A DNA stretch of 64,000 nucleotides from CAVZBT01 sp963773605 (GCA_963773605.1 CAVZBT010000012.1:682001-746000); one strand, 5' to 3'; positions 26,370-36,586 are shown, counted from the stretch's first letter. Notes: generated from the letters alone by a model not told the origin. A program made the numbers and translations.

Positions 26370-28130
26370 ATGTTCAACAAGTATTACCAGGACGAATTGA
26401 CGTTCTTGCGGGAGATGGGGCGGGAGTTTTCCCAGGCCTACCCCGCCATCGCGCACATGCTGGCCGAGCGCGGCAGCGACCCGGATGTCGAGCGCATGCT
26501 CGAAGGGTTCGCGTTCCTCGCCGGGCGCATCCGCCAGAAGCTCGACGACGAGTTCCCGGAGGTCACTCACGGGCTCCTGAGTCTGCTTTGGCCCCACTAT
26601 CTGCGGCCGATCCCCAGCATGTCGATCGTGGAGTTCCGGCCCGTGGCGAACGCCGTGAGCGAGCGGACTCTCGTCCCCCGCTCCACCGAGATTGCGTCGG
26701 TTGCGGTGGAAGGGACGCGCTGCCGGTTCCAGACCTGCTGCGGCGTCGACTTGTACCCGCTCGAAGTGGCCGGCGCCGAACTGGAGGAGAGGGCCGGTTC
26801 CCCGGTCACGCTGCGCATCGCCTTTGAACTCGGCGAAGGGGTCCAGTTCAAACAGCTGAACATGGGCCGGCTGCGCCTGTTTCTGCAAGGGGAGCCCGAG
26901 CTTTCCAACCTCCTGTACCTGTGGCTCACACGGAATCTGCGGGAGATCGTCGTCCAGGGCTTCCTGGAGGGCCGCCCGAGCCAGCAGCTGACGCTGCCGG
27001 CTTCCGCCCTGCAGCCGGCCGGGTTCGCAGACGAGGATTCCCTGCTGCCCTACCCGCAGAGTTCGTTCTCGGGGTTCCGCCTGCTGCAGGAGTATTTCGC
27101 GCTCCCGTCCAAGTTCAGCTTCGTCGACCTTTCCGGGCTGGACCGCGCCGCCGAGCTGCAGACCGGGCGGAAGTTCGAAGTGCAGTTTCGCTTCAAGAAG
27201 ACCGTCGACAAGCTGCCCAGGGTTTCGGGCGAAAACATCCGCCTCTTCTGCACGCCCGTCATCAACCTGTTCAGTCACACCGCAGACCCGATACGGCTCG
27301 AGCACGACCGGGTGGAGTACCGCATCCGGCCGGGGTCGGCCGATGCGCGGCACTATGAGATTTACTCGGTCGACAAGGTCTTCGGCTGGATCCAGGGGCA
27401 GGCCCGACCGCGCGAGTATGCGCCGTTCTACTCGTTCACCCATGACATCGGGGCCGCGCAGGAGCCGATCTTTTACCAGATCCGGCTGCGCGGCTCGGTG
27501 GCGGGCGAAGGCACCGACTCGTTTGTCGCATTTGTTTCGGAGCAGGAGGCCCATGTCCTCCCTCCCGCGGAAACCGTCTCGCTGGACCTGACCTGCACGA
27601 ACCGGAGGCTGCCCGAGATGCTGCGCATCGGCGACATCCGCGCAGCCACCCAGCAGTCCCCCGAGTATGCGACGTTCCGCAACATCACGGGCGTGACCGC
27701 CTCCGTGCGGCCGCCTCTGGACAGAGGGCTGCACTGGCGGCTGCTGTCGCACCTGGCGCTGAACTACCTGAGCCTGGTCAGCGCCGACGCCCTCCGCTCG
27801 GTCCTGGAGATCTACAACTTCCACGCCCTGGTCGACCGCCAGGCGGCGCGGGAGAACCAGCTGCACCTCGAGGCCATTCAGCGCGTGCGCTCCGCCCCCA
27901 TGGACTGGCTCTTCAAGGGTGTGCCCGTCCGCGGCACCGCGATCGAGCTGGACCTGCTGGAGTCCGGCTTCTCGGGCGAGGGCGACCTGTACCTGTTCTC
28001 GACCATACTCAACGAGCTGTTTGCCCTGTATGCCTCGGTGAACTCGTTCACCAGGCTCACCGTGCGCGGTGTGAACGAGGGCGAGGTCTACCAATGGCCA
28101 CCGAGACTCGGGCGACAAATCTTGGCCTGA
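26370..28130 (+). CDS. tssF: T6SS baseplate protein TssF (ImpG/VasA)
   Basis: 586 residues of the TssF family. I start at the ATG of MFNKYYQDELTFLREMG, the canonical beginning of the family; an in-frame start 18 bases upstream adds only six residues. Other landmarks: FSQAYPAIAHMLAERGSDPDVERMLEGFAFLAGRIRQKLDDEFPE (spread over residues 20-65), SLLWPHYLRPIPSM, SFVDLSGLDRA and FCTPVINLFSHTADPI. TssF with TssG and TssK forms the baseplate wedges. It overlaps tssG by 37 bases. Confidence 0.92.
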   Translation: MFNKYYQDELTFLREMGREFSQAYPAIAHMLAERGSDPDVERMLEGFAFLAGRIRQKLDDEFPEVTHGLLSLLWPHYLRPIPSMSIVEFRPVANAVSERTLVPRSTEIASVAVEGTRCRFQTCCGVDLYPLEVAGAELEERAGSPVTLRIAFELGEGVQFKQLNMGRLRLFLQGEPELSNLLYLWLTRNLREIVVQGFLEGRPSQQLTLPASALQPAGFADEDSLLPYPQSSFSGFRLLQEYFALPSKFSFVDLSGLDRAAELQTGRKFEVQFRFKKTVDKLPRVSGENIRLFCTPVINLFSHTADPIRLEHDRVEYRIRPGSADARHYEIYSVDKVFGWIQGQARPREYAPFYSFTHDIGAAQEPIFYQIRLRGSVAGEGTDSFVAFVSEQEAHVLPPAETVSLDLTCTNRRLPEMLRIGDIRAATQQSPEYATFRNITGVTASVRPPLDRGLHWRLLSHLALNYLSLVSADALRSVLEIYNFHALVDRQAARENQLHLEAIQRVRSAPMDWLFKGVPVRGTAIELDLLESGFSGEGDLYLFSTILNELFALYASVNSFTRLTVRGVNEGEVYQWPPRLGRQILA

Positions 28131-29161
28131 TGCAGGAACTCCTGGAGAGGCCGCACGCCTTCTCGTTTTTCCAGGCAGTCCAGCTGCTGCTGCGGTACAC
28201 GGGCAGCGCGCCTCTCGGGCACGAAGGTCCGGCCGCGCGGGAGATGATCCGGATCCGTCCGGCCGTGTCCATGATTTTCCCCGCATCCGACCTCCAGGAG
28301 ATAGAGCGCATCGGTGGCGCTCGCGGCGAGGAGCGGTTCCGGGTCACGACATCCTTTCTCGGCCTGTACAGTTCCGACTCGCCCCTCCCTACGTTCTACA
28401 CCGAAGACCTGCTCTGGAAGGAAAACGACCAGGCCGCCGTCCGGGACTTTTTGGACGTCTTCCACCACCGGACGTTTTCGCTCTTGTTCCGGACATGGCA
28501 GAAGTACCGCTACGACGTCCAGTTCCGCCATCGCGGTGCGGACGCGTTTTCACACCGCGTCTACTCGCTGATCGGGCTGGGCACGATGGAGCTCGCCGAA
28601 TCGGCCGGTGTCCCTGCGGTGCGCCTGCTGCGCTATGCCGGGCTGATCACGCAGCGGCCCCGCTCGGCCGCCAGTATCGCGGGGGTGTTGCGCGACTATT
28701 TCGGGTTGCAGCACCTCGAGATCGAGCAGTGCCGCGAACGCTGGGTCACGATCGACGAAGCCCAGCAGAACAGGATCGGAGGGCGGAACTGCACGCTGGG
28801 ACGCGACCTGATCGTGGGCGGTCGCGTGCGGGACCGCAGCGGCAAGTTCAGGATCACGGTCGGCCCGGTCCCGTTGCGGACTTTCCAGCGCTTCACGCCG
28901 GTCGGTGAGGATTACGCCGCGATGGTCAATCTCACGCGGTTGCTGGTCGGAGACCGGCTGGATTTCGATATCGAGGTCAAGGTTGCGGCGGAGGAGATTC
29001 CGCCGCTGCAGCTTGCGCGCGTGTCGACGAAACAGCTGGGTTGGACCAGCTGGCTGCCCGGCACACCCAGCACTGCGGCGGTGGTTTTCCGGCAGCCCCA
29101 TTCCCAAATGCCCCAAACTCAATTCCCCTGGCCTGAAGCGGCGGGCGCCGGCAGGTCTTGA
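28094..29161 (+). CDS. tssG: T6SS baseplate protein TssG (ImpH/VasB)
   Basis: 355 residues of the TssG family. Landmarks are RPHAFSFFQAVQLLLRY at the N-terminus, IRIRPAVSMIFPASDL, TTSFLGLYSSDSPLPTFYTE, FLDVFHHRTFSLLFRTWQKY, LLRYAGLITQRPRSAASIAG, LGRDLIVGGRVRDRSGKFRI and the late QLGWTSWLPG. Partner of TssF in the baseplate wedge. Its 37-base overlap with tssF implies translational coupling; tssH begins 20 bases after its stop. Confidence 0.92.
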   Translation: MATETRATNLGLMQELLERPHAFSFFQAVQLLLRYTGSAPLGHEGPAAREMIRIRPAVSMIFPASDLQEIERIGGARGEERFRVTTSFLGLYSSDSPLPTFYTEDLLWKENDQAAVRDFLDVFHHRTFSLLFRTWQKYRYDVQFRHRGADAFSHRVYSLIGLGTMELAESAGVPAVRLLRYAGLITQRPRSAASIAGVLRDYFGLQHLEIEQCRERWVTIDEAQQNRIGGRNCTLGRDLIVGGRVRDRSGKFRITVGPVPLRTFQRFTPVGEDYAAMVNLTRLLVGDRLDFDIEVKVAAEEIPPLQLARVSTKQLGWTSWLPGTPSTAAVVFRQPHSQMPQTQFPWPEAAGAGRS

Positions 29162-29180
29162 CGGGGAGAACGAGGACACC

Positions 29181-31905
29181 ATGATAGGCGTTGAGATCAA
29201 GTCGCTGTTGCGTCGCTTAAACCGGTTCTGCAGCCGTTCCCTGGAAGGTGCGGCCGGCATCTGCGTTTCGCGCGGCCACTACGAGGTCACGGTCGAACAC
29301 CTCCTGCTGAAGATGTGCGAGGACCCGAACGGGGACCTGCAGCACATCCTGCGACACTTCGAAATCGAGCCCGCCCGCTTCCAGAAGGCGGTGCAGCGCG
29401 CTGTCGAGGACCTGCGCAGCGGCAACGCCGGGCGGCCCGTGTTCTCGCCGATGCTCATCGAGTGGTTCCAGGACGGCTGGTTGATGGGCTCTCTCGAGTT
29501 CGGCCTGACCGAAATCCGCTCGGGGGTCCTGGCCGCCTGCCTGGTCGATCGTCCGTCCCGCTACACCAGCGGCGCCTTTGTGGATCTTCTCGACAAGGTC
29601 GCCAAGGACGAGCTGCGCAAGAAACTGCTCACGATCGTCGCCGGGTCGCCCGAGGACGCTCCGGCCGAAGGGGCGGCCCCGGGCGCGGCCCCGCAGGTTG
29701 CCGGGGGTCGCCGGACGGACGGCGAATCCGCCCTCGCGCGCTTCACGCTCGATTTCACCGGCCGCGCGCGCGCAGGCGAAATCGACCCGGTGTTCGGGCG
29801 CGACCGCGAGATCCGGCAGATGATCGATATCCTCGGACGCAGGAGGAAGAACAACCCGATCGTCGTGGGCGAGGCCGGGGTCGGCAAGACGGCGGTCGTG
29901 GAGGGCCTGGCGCTGCGCATCGTCGAAGGGGACGTCCCGTCGATCCTGTCGGGGGTCGAACTGCTCGGGCTCGATCTCGGACTGCTCCAGGCCGGGGCCG
30001 GCGTCAAAGGCGAGTTCGAAAACCGGCTGAAGGCCGTCATCACCGAGGTCAAGGAGTCGCCCAAGCCGATCATCCTGTTCATCGACGAAGCCCACACGAT
30101 GATCGGGGCCGGCGGCGCGGCCGGCGGCGGCGACGCCGCCAACCTGCTCAAACCCGCGCTGGCCCGCGGAGAACTGCGCACCATCGCGGCAACCACCTGG
30201 TCCGAATACAAGAAATACTTCGAGAAAGACCCGGCGCTCGCCCGCAGGTTCCAGCTGGTGAAGCTCGACGAGCCGGGCGAAGACGCGACGGTCCTCATGC
30301 TGCGCGGCCTGCGCGACAAGTACGAGGCTTCGCACAAGGTGCGAATCCTCGACGAGGCCGTGGTGGAGTCGGTGAAGCTGTCCAGCCGGTACATCTCCGG
30401 CCGGCAGCTGCCGGACAAGGCGGTCGACCTGCTCGACACGTGCGCCGCGCGCGTCCACATCGGGATTTCGGCCCGCCCGTACGAGATCGAGGACGCGCAG
30501 CGGCGCATCCAGACGCTCGAACGCGAACTGGGCGCCCTGGAGAGGGACCTGGCCGCGGGCGTGGCGGTCGACCCTGTCCGGATCAGCGACCTCAAGCAGA
30601 GCATCGAAACCGCTAAAGGCCAGGCCTCCGACCTCGAGAGCCGCTGGCTGCGCGAGAAAGAGTGCGTCGACCGCGTGCTCGAGCTGCGCGGCAAGATCGA
30701 CGAAGCCGCGCAAGCCGCCGCGAACCCGCCCGCGCCTAAGGAAGTCGTCCCGGCCGCGGTAGCCTCCGCGGGAGCCGCCCCGGCTGCCGCCCGCCCCGGC
30801 CGCCGTGCCCGCGCAGGATCCCGCCACGCTGAAACAGGAGCTGGAAACCGCGCTGGCGCAGTTGCGCGAGGTGCAGGGGAAGACGCCGTTCATCCGGACC
30901 GAGGTGGACGGAGAGGTGATCGCCCGCGTGGTGTCGGACTGGACGGGTATCCCGCTGGGCAAGATGGTGCGCGACGACGCGCATGCGGTCCTGGAGTTCG
31001 AGGACCGGCTGCGAGAGCGCATCAAGGGGCAGGATCACGCGATCGAGGCCATCGGCCGAGGCCTCCGGGCCGCCAAGGCGGGGCTGCAAAACCCAAAGAC
31101 GCCAATCGGCGTCTTCCTGCTGGTGGGGCCGAGCGGCGTCGGGAAGACCGAATCGGGACTCGGGCTGGCCGACCTGCTGTTCGGCGGCGAGCGCTTCATG
31201 GTCACGATCAACATGTCGGAGTTCCAGGAAAAGCACACGGTGTCCCGCTTGATCGGTTCCCCTCCGGGTTATGTCGGCTACGGGGAGGGCGGTGTCCTGA
31301 CCGAGGCCGTGCGCCAGCGGCCGTACTCGGTGGTGTTGCTCGACGAGGTCGAGAAGGCGGACCCGGAGGTGCTGAACCTCTTCTATCAGGTCTTCGACAA
31401 GGGGATGCTCTCCGACGGCGAGGGGCGTGTCGTGGATTTCAAGAACACGATAATCCTGCTCACCAGCAACCTCGCTTCGGACACGATTACCTCGATGGCG
31501 GGCGGCCCGGTGCGGCCCGAGGTGGATGAGATCATGAACGCGATCCGCCCGGCGCTGATCAAGCACTTCAAGCCCGCGCTGCTGGGGCGCATGACGGTCG
31601 TGCCGTTCTACCCCATCTCGATGGACGCGATGAAATCGATCGTCGCGTTGAAGCTGAACCAGATCGGCAAGCGGCTCGCGGAGAGCCACCGGATGAAATT
31701 CGGCTATGAACCGGCCGTCGTGGAACTCGTGTCGCAGCGCTGCACGGAGGTCGAATCGGGCGCGCGGAACATCGACCACATCCTTAACGGTACCCTGCTG
31801 CCGCTGATCTCCACCGAGATCCTGCAGCGCATGGGCACGGGCACGCTGGGCGATTCATTGACGGTAGGATTGACCCCGGAGAACAACTTCGACCTGCGGT
31901 TCTGA
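29181..31905 (+). CDS. tssH: T6SS sheath-recycling AAA+ ATPase TssH (ClpV), one frameshift
   Basis: About 907 residues in two frames joined near 30790 in a GC-rich Ala/Pro linker. The N-domain (1-155) carries EVTVEHLLLKMCED. AAA-1 has Walker A GEAGVGKT (about 230-237), Walker B ILFIDEAH and the sensor-type GELRTIAATTW. The middle domain is a coiled coil (RIQTLERELGALERDLAAG), and AAA-2 has GPSGVGKT, SEFQEKHTVSRLIGSPPGYVGYGEGG and LLDEVEKA. The sequence ends NNFDLRF. ClpV extracts contracted TssB/TssC from the sheath using ATP. The ClpV-type N-domain and position at the operon end distinguish it from ClpB. The poly-Ala/Pro interruption is probably a sequencing error. Confidence 0.92.
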
Positions 31906-31917
31906 GGAGGCGTCTGT

Positions 31918-31966
31918 GGAGTGCGGCGGCTCGACGCCGCTCTGGGGTCGGCGCCTCGGCGCCGAC
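31918..31966. repeat. REP-like palindromic repeat, copy 1
   Basis: GTGCGGCGGCTCGACGCCGC followed by a perfect hairpin GGTCGGCGCC-TC-GGCGCCGACC. It lies just behind tssH in the gap (31906-32040) between the convergent tssH operon and the minus-strand effector island, and may end transcription from both sides. A second copy of the same design is at 56570-56622. Confidence 0.65.
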
Positions 31967-32040
31967 CTTCGGGCAACGATCCGGGACAATCTCGGAAGCG
32001 CCCTCTCGGCAGAGCCGCACCGCGGCCCCTCTGTTTCGGC

Positions 32041-33162
32041 CTACCGGGGTGGGGCTTGGCCAACCCCGCCTGGTTCGCCCGGCACCTCGAAAGCCTGCGG
32101 CCCGCTGATCCTGCCGTCGACGATGAGGTAAGCCACATATCGGCCAGGGTCCAACTCCCCCGTCCTGTTACCTGTGGCGAGTGCGTCGACGGCAAGAAAG
32201 CCTCGGGCGGCGGTGCCGACCTTGGGTTGCCGGCCGTAGATGGGTACGACCCAATCGAACTGCAACGGCACGGTCGCATTCGCCGACAGCACCGCAAGAG
32301 TCACAGGCACCGCTGCGCCCACAGTCTCCTTCCGCCCATTCTGGAAACGATGGATTATGCGTCGCCCAGGCAAATGGAAGGGTCGGGTTCTGATTTCAAA
32401 TGTCCCGAATACGTTCAGGCTCTTCCGTCCATGCTCGGCCCGATACTCGAGGAGGAAGGAGGTGCCCGAAGCGCGCGCCGCAGGGGTTCTAGGCGTCGGG
32501 AAATAACACGGCAGAGCCGCACAGCCATTCCTTGACGCAGTTTCGCGCGTGCCGGTCGCCGGATCGGGCGCAGGATATACAGGCCGTGACTGTGCGGGCC
32601 GCAGGGGTTTCCGGCCCTTCAGCTCTACCAATGCGATGTTGGACGGCCAGTCGTAGTAGATCACACCCAGGGCCCACGTTCCGCTGTTCCAGTCGAGGTC
32701 TATCAGGCGGCGCACATCCAGTTCAGTCAGCTGGGCGGCAACTTCTGCCAGCCCGGCCGGTCTGGGCCCCTTCTTTGTTCCTGGTTCGACGCTGGGAGTC
32801 TTGTCAGTCGCAAAAGCAGGCGCCAAAGCTACCGTGCCGTCCTGCAGGTTTGAAGCCAGGAGGATGCAGTTGTCTCGCAGAGTCAAATCCCAGTCCCTCT
32901 CGCCGCCGCAGCGAACGGCCATGACCAAGGGCAGTCTGTCATGACGCTCAGTGTCGATCTGGCTCGGAGCGTTCACCGCCACACCGACGAAGTTCATGCC
33001 CAGTAACTGCGACTCCCGCGGACTCAAGGCCGATGGGTCTGCGGAAAAATACTCGCTTTCGCTGAGGTTCAATATCTTCGAAAGAATCGCGGACACGGGT
33101 GCCGTGCTATGTTCCTGTATCGCGCATATCAAAACTAAAAATAGCAGAAGCTCCTTTCTCAT
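32041..33162 (-). CDS. Exported paralogue of unknown function, possible immunity protein
   Basis: 373 residues starting with a likely signal peptide (MRKELLLFLVLICAIQ). The rest is homologous along its whole length to the next gene upstream (33181-34212). Shared blocks are SPRESQLL, FVGVAVNAP, LPLVMAVRCGG, RDWDL, NCILLASNLQDGTV, GLAEVAAQLTELDVR, SGTWALGVIYYDWPSN, VTLAVL and YLIVDGRISGP. No known family was recognised. The mature form would be periplasmic, while its paralogue lacks a signal peptide. The pair sits directly downstream of a metalloprotease-like gene in the VgrG island, so they may be periplasmic and cytoplasmic immunity or partner proteins. That is inference from gene order. The stop lies 74 bases from REP-like copy 1. 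Confidence 0.7.
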   Translation of the reverse strand: MRKELLLFLVLICAIQEHSTAPVSAILSKILNLSESEYFSADPSALSPRESQLLGMNFVGVAVNAPSQIDTERHDRLPLVMAVRCGGERDWDLTLRDNCILLASNLQDGTVALAPAFATDKTPSVEPGTKKGPRPAGLAEVAAQLTELDVRRLIDLDWNSGTWALGVIYYDWPSNIALVELKGRKPLRPAQSRPVYPAPDPATGTRETASRNGCAALPCYFPTPRTPAARASGTSFLLEYRAEHGRKSLNVFGTFEIRTRPFHLPGRRIIHRFQNGRKETVGAAVPVTLAVLSANATVPLQFDWVVPIYGRQPKVGTAARGFLAVDALATGNRTGELDPGRYVAYLIVDGRISGPQAFEVPGEPGGVGQAPPR

Positions 33163-33180
33163 CAGTGAGGGGCCCCCTGT

Positions 33181-34212
33181 TCACCGGTTTTCCGGAACCT
33201 CGAACTTCCTTGGGCCGAAAATCCTGCCGTCGGCGACGATATAGCAGACGTAAGAGCCGGCGCTGAGGGGAGAATCTTCCGAAGCAAGGGCATCTATGGC
33301 GAAATAACCGCGGGCGATCGTTCCTATGGCTGATGGTTCCCCGTAAACGGGAACGGCCCAATCGAATTGCCACGGCCACACGTGGTCAAGTTTCAGCATG
33401 GCCAGGGTCACAGGTACGATTGCCTGAACCTTTTCCCGCCGGCCATCCTGATATTCATGGACGATCTCTTGTTTGGGAATGTGAAGTTCCTTGACCGGAA
33501 CTGCGAACGCCGCAGTCACAACCAGGCTTTGCCGGTCCTGCTTCATCCGGAAATCGACCCCAAAGGCGACTCCGGATTCGGGAGACACGGGCGTTTCGGT
33601 TGTCGGGTAATAGCTGGGCAGAAACTCTTTTGCCTGCTTCATCACCCTGAGCGCGGCCGGGTTGTAAGAAGGACGAACAGACCGCACAGGCCCACTCGGA
33701 GCGGGGCTGCCGCCCTCCAGTTGCACAACCACCGTGTTGGACGGCCAATCGAAATAGGCGACGCCGAGGGCCCAGGTCCCGGATTTCCATTCAGGATTCA
33801 GCCGCCCTTTGACATCAATCTCGGTCAGTTGGGATGATACTTCTGCCAATCCGGCAGGTTTTGGCCCCTTGTCCGCTCTGATTCTGCCGCCTCTGCTCGT
33901 CAGGTCCTTTTCCGTCAGCAGGGCGTTGGTCACGCGCACGGTGCCATCCAGGAGATTCGTCGCGACCAGCATGCAATTGTCCGTGAGGTCCACATCCCAG
34001 TCTCTCGCGCCGCTGCACCTCAGGGCCATGATCAGGGGAAGCTTCCGATGGTCACTGATTACGATCCGGCGAGGTGCATTTACAGCCACTCCCGAGAAGT
34101 CCAATTCAAGCAGCTGGCCCTCCCGGGGAGACAGGACTGACGCATCGGCAGCAAAAAACTCCTTGTCGCCGAAATTCAGCACCTGATCCACAATCTCGCG
34201 TGTCGAAGTCAT
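33181..34212 (-). CDS. Cytoplasmic paralogue of unknown function, possible immunity protein
   Basis: 343 residues beginning MTSTREIVDQVLNFGDKEFFAAD with no signal peptide. Aligned with its downstream neighbour it keeps SPREGQLL, FSGVAVNAP, LPLIMALRCSG, RDWDVDL, NCMLVATNLLDGTV, GLAEVSSQLTEIDVK, SGTWALGVAYFDWPSN, IVHEYQDGRREKVQ, VTLAMLKL, QFDWAVPVYGEP and VADGRIFGP. It is separated from the exported copy by 18 bases and from the metalloprotease-like gene by about 50 bases. No family is recognised. Base composition is lower in GC than the T6SS backbone genes, as throughout this island. Confidence 0.7.
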   Translation of the reverse strand: MTSTREIVDQVLNFGDKEFFAADASVLSPREGQLLELDFSGVAVNAPRRIVISDHRKLPLIMALRCSGARDWDVDLTDNCMLVATNLLDGTVRVTNALLTEKDLTSRGGRIRADKGPKPAGLAEVSSQLTEIDVKGRLNPEWKSGTWALGVAYFDWPSNTVVVQLEGGSPAPSGPVRSVRPSYNPAALRVMKQAKEFLPSYYPTTETPVSPESGVAFGVDFRMKQDRQSLVVTAAFAVPVKELHIPKQEIVHEYQDGRREKVQAIVPVTLAMLKLDHVWPWQFDWAVPVYGEPSAIGTIARGYFAIDALASEDSPLSAGSYVCYIVADGRIFGPRKFEVPENR

Positions 34213-34263
34213 ATTCAGGCTCGCTGGTTCTGTGCCAAACAGAGACGCTGATAGGCATGTCCG

Positions 34264-36210
34264 CTACATGGATGACATGTCCTGGAGCTGAAGATAGGGA
34301 GTGCACGTGACGCAGAACTTGTGGCTGCAAGCCCTGCTGAAACTGTGATACATGATGCAGTCCCCGGCCTTCGGACTGGGTGTCTCCTGTGTTTTGTCCT
34401 GCCAGTTGACGGCGCCGGCCGCTACCGTCGCTCCGTGCCGGCAGTGGGGACCCTGACCGCCGTGGCCGACATACTGCAGAGGATGATCGTTCATCGAATT
34501 CGGCTGCTTCGCGGGGACAGGTGTTTGATTCCACATGTGCCCGAGCTCGTGGGCAACCGTATCGTTGTAGTCCACCTCGCTCCCCTGGCTCCCAGCGGCT
34601 GCCGACGGGCGATAAACGCACAGAATCTGCCCCTTGCCAAATGATTCGCCCAGGTAACTCGCGCAGGTCTGCACCTGCAGCTTGACGTAGACCTTGGTTG
34701 CGTCCGAAGGCGCGGGTGCGCCTGCCGGCAGGTTGATTTTTAGGCTGAGGGTACTGGCTCTGCCGGAATCGATTTCGATATTCGCATCGGTGATGTCCCC
34801 ACCCTTCGTCCATGGAGTCTGTACAGTGGCCCACTCGCCGACGACAACCAGGTTCGCGCCAGCCTTCAGGGCGGGCTTGCTCACAATCGAACCGCCCGAA
34901 CCCTTAGTGAGAGTTATGGCCTGGCCGTTCGCGGTCAAGGAAAAGATGCCCAATGCAGACGGGGCTGCGGGGTCACATTGATACTCACAGACAATCAGGT
35001 GCGCCTTCAGGGGATGGTCGGGCTCGCTCGTCAACATCTTGGCGAATTCTTCTTTGTTGTGAGCACCGATGGCGGCGACGTCCCCGTCGGCACCGCCCTG
35101 CTTGACCATGTACTCCTTGAGAAAGGTCCGGTCCTGCAGGTTCGCCGGCAAGTCCGTCTTGGAGAAGGTCTTCACATTCGCCTTAGTCATGCCGCCAAAG
35201 ACTTCGGTATAGGCTTGTTCGGCGCTAGTGGGTTGCGGCGGGTTGTAGCCCGTAGCATGAGTGAGCTGATACCAGAACTTCCGCCAGACCACATACTGGG
35301 CTTTGGTCTTGATCGGCGCTGACCCTTGTGCGCCGGGCGTTCCCGGCGCCAACTCGGCTTTGATTTCGAAGCGGTCCCCGCCAAACATGGAGACATGGAA
35401 CGAGACCACGCCTGTCCAGCCCTGGCTGTCGGTTTGCCCGGTCGTAGTGGCATCGCCATTTGCACGGTTGAAGCCTTCCTTCTGATCTCCGGTCAGTGCA
35501 GCTCCCGTCCAGACCCCGGGACTCGGAGCTGCCGGGTTGGACCGGTTTGGGCCGTCTGTGCGTGAATGGCTGAAGTTGACTTTGACCCCCGCCAGCTTGT
35601 CCTTCAGCCCGTCCTTTTGCCGGATGCGGGCACGAAATGTGATTTCGCGGCCGAGCTCGGGATGCCGCTTCGGCTGGCCCTCCAGGTCCTTGTTGAGATT
35701 GATAAACTGCTTGAAGTGGGATCCGTCCTTGTCCTTTCTTTCGACGCTTTCCGCGATCACCGCCGTGTCTGTGGTATCCATCGCGGGGCCCTTAACCCAT
35801 TTCTCTTTAGCCTGCGTCACCACTTCGACCAGTTCGACCAACTCGTATTCGACAACTCTCTTGTCGTCAGGCGGCTTAGGCGGTGGCGTCGGTTTGGGGG
35901 GGGGCGGTTCGGGCTTCACCTGCCCACGATCGACAATGATGTACGGCCGCAGAGCGTTGCTCAGTTTGATCTCTCGGATTTGGTGCAGCCGCAGGACCTG
36001 CTGGATCACCTCTTCGTCGCTCTGCCCTCCGACGTCGTGTCGCCGACCCGCTTCGGAAAGAAATCTTCGCAGACTGGACATCGCAACCGGATCTGACTTG
36101 AGCGACTGCAGCAGGATGGGAGCGTCGGGCAAAACTTCGACGGGCTCCGGCTCCCCGACATCAGATCTCCACCGTAACTCCACGACACGACCGCGAAATG
36201 TCACTCGCAT
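34264..36210 (-). CDS. Candidate T6SS effector: zincin-like metalloprotease
   Basis: 648 residues. Residues 1-95 are an uncharacterised N-terminal region with a short helical part (SSLRRFLSEAGRR). A Pro-rich linker (about 103-119) follows, then a large central region with beta-rich segments, and near the C-terminus a zinc-metalloprotease motif HELGH at 554-558 (TVAHELGHMWNQ). Downstream are possible third ligands in DHPLQYVGHGG and GPHCRHG, then DCIMY, which looks like a Met-turn, and a terminal FCVTC. There is no signal peptide, as expected for a T6SS cargo. It is encoded in the VgrG-PAAR island next to a DUF2169 accessory gene. Protease activity and export are inferred; the exact family is unknown. 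Confidence 0.7.
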   Translation of the reverse strand: MRVTFRGRVVELRWRSDVGEPEPVEVLPDAPILLQSLKSDPVAMSSLRRFLSEAGRRHDVGGQSDEEVIQQVLRLHQIREIKLSNALRPYIIVDRGQVKPEPPPPKPTPPPKPPDDKRVVEYELVELVEVVTQAKEKWVKGPAMDTTDTAVIAESVERKDKDGSHFKQFINLNKDLEGQPKRHPELGREITFRARIRQKDGLKDKLAGVKVNFSHSRTDGPNRSNPAAPSPGVWTGAALTGDQKEGFNRANGDATTTGQTDSQGWTGVVSFHVSMFGGDRFEIKAELAPGTPGAQGSAPIKTKAQYVVWRKFWYQLTHATGYNPPQPTSAEQAYTEVFGGMTKANVKTFSKTDLPANLQDRTFLKEYMVKQGGADGDVAAIGAHNKEEFAKMLTSEPDHPLKAHLIVCEYQCDPAAPSALGIFSLTANGQAITLTKGSGGSIVSKPALKAGANLVVVGEWATVQTPWTKGGDITDANIEIDSGRASTLSLKINLPAGAPAPSDATKVYVKLQVQTCASYLGESFGKGQILCVYRPSAAAGSQGSEVDYNDTVAHELGHMWNQTPVPAKQPNSMNDHPLQYVGHGGQGPHCRHGATVAAGAVNWQDKTQETPSPKAGDCIMYHSFSRACSHKFCVTCTPYLQLQDMSSM

Positions 36211-36367
36211 AGGCGCGCTTCAGCTCCAGGGGCCGGGACCGCAATTCAGTTTCCCTTTTCCGTCGAATTACCGGGAGCTTCGCAAATAAGATATTGGGAT
36301 TGAGCCGCACCGTCAAGCTCCGCAGAAACCGCTAAAACCAAGAATTTCGGTCGGAGTCTACGACTGA

Positions 36368-36586
36368 TCACCTTCCCATGTTGAAGACGAACAAGTACAC
36401 GCCCACAGCAGCGAAGATGACTCCGACGCGCAGCCACGTTCGCCGGGCCGGCGTCATCTTGGGACCACACCGCAGGTAATCCCGTGCGGATATGCCCAAA
36501 AAGAAGAGGGCGAGACAGATGAAAAGCAGTCCAATCTGCGAAGCACTCAACGAGGGTTCCCTCAGTGGCGGACGTTTGGATCCCAC
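36368..36586 (-). CDS. Small membrane protein, two TM segments
   Basis: 72 residues with two clear hydrophobic helices: IGLLFICLALFFLGISA (about 18-34) and LRVGVIFAAVGVYLFVF (about 52-68), separated by a basic loop. It overlaps the 3' end of the DUF2169 gene by 25 bases, suggesting coupling. No family recognised. In an effector island such a protein could be an inner-membrane immunity protein or simply a small accessory gene. The 157 bases beyond its stop hold no gene. Confidence 0.55.
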   Translation of the reverse strand: MGSKRPPLREPSLSASQIGLLFICLALFFLGISARDYLRCGPKMTPARRTWLRVGVIFAAVGVYLFVFNMGR

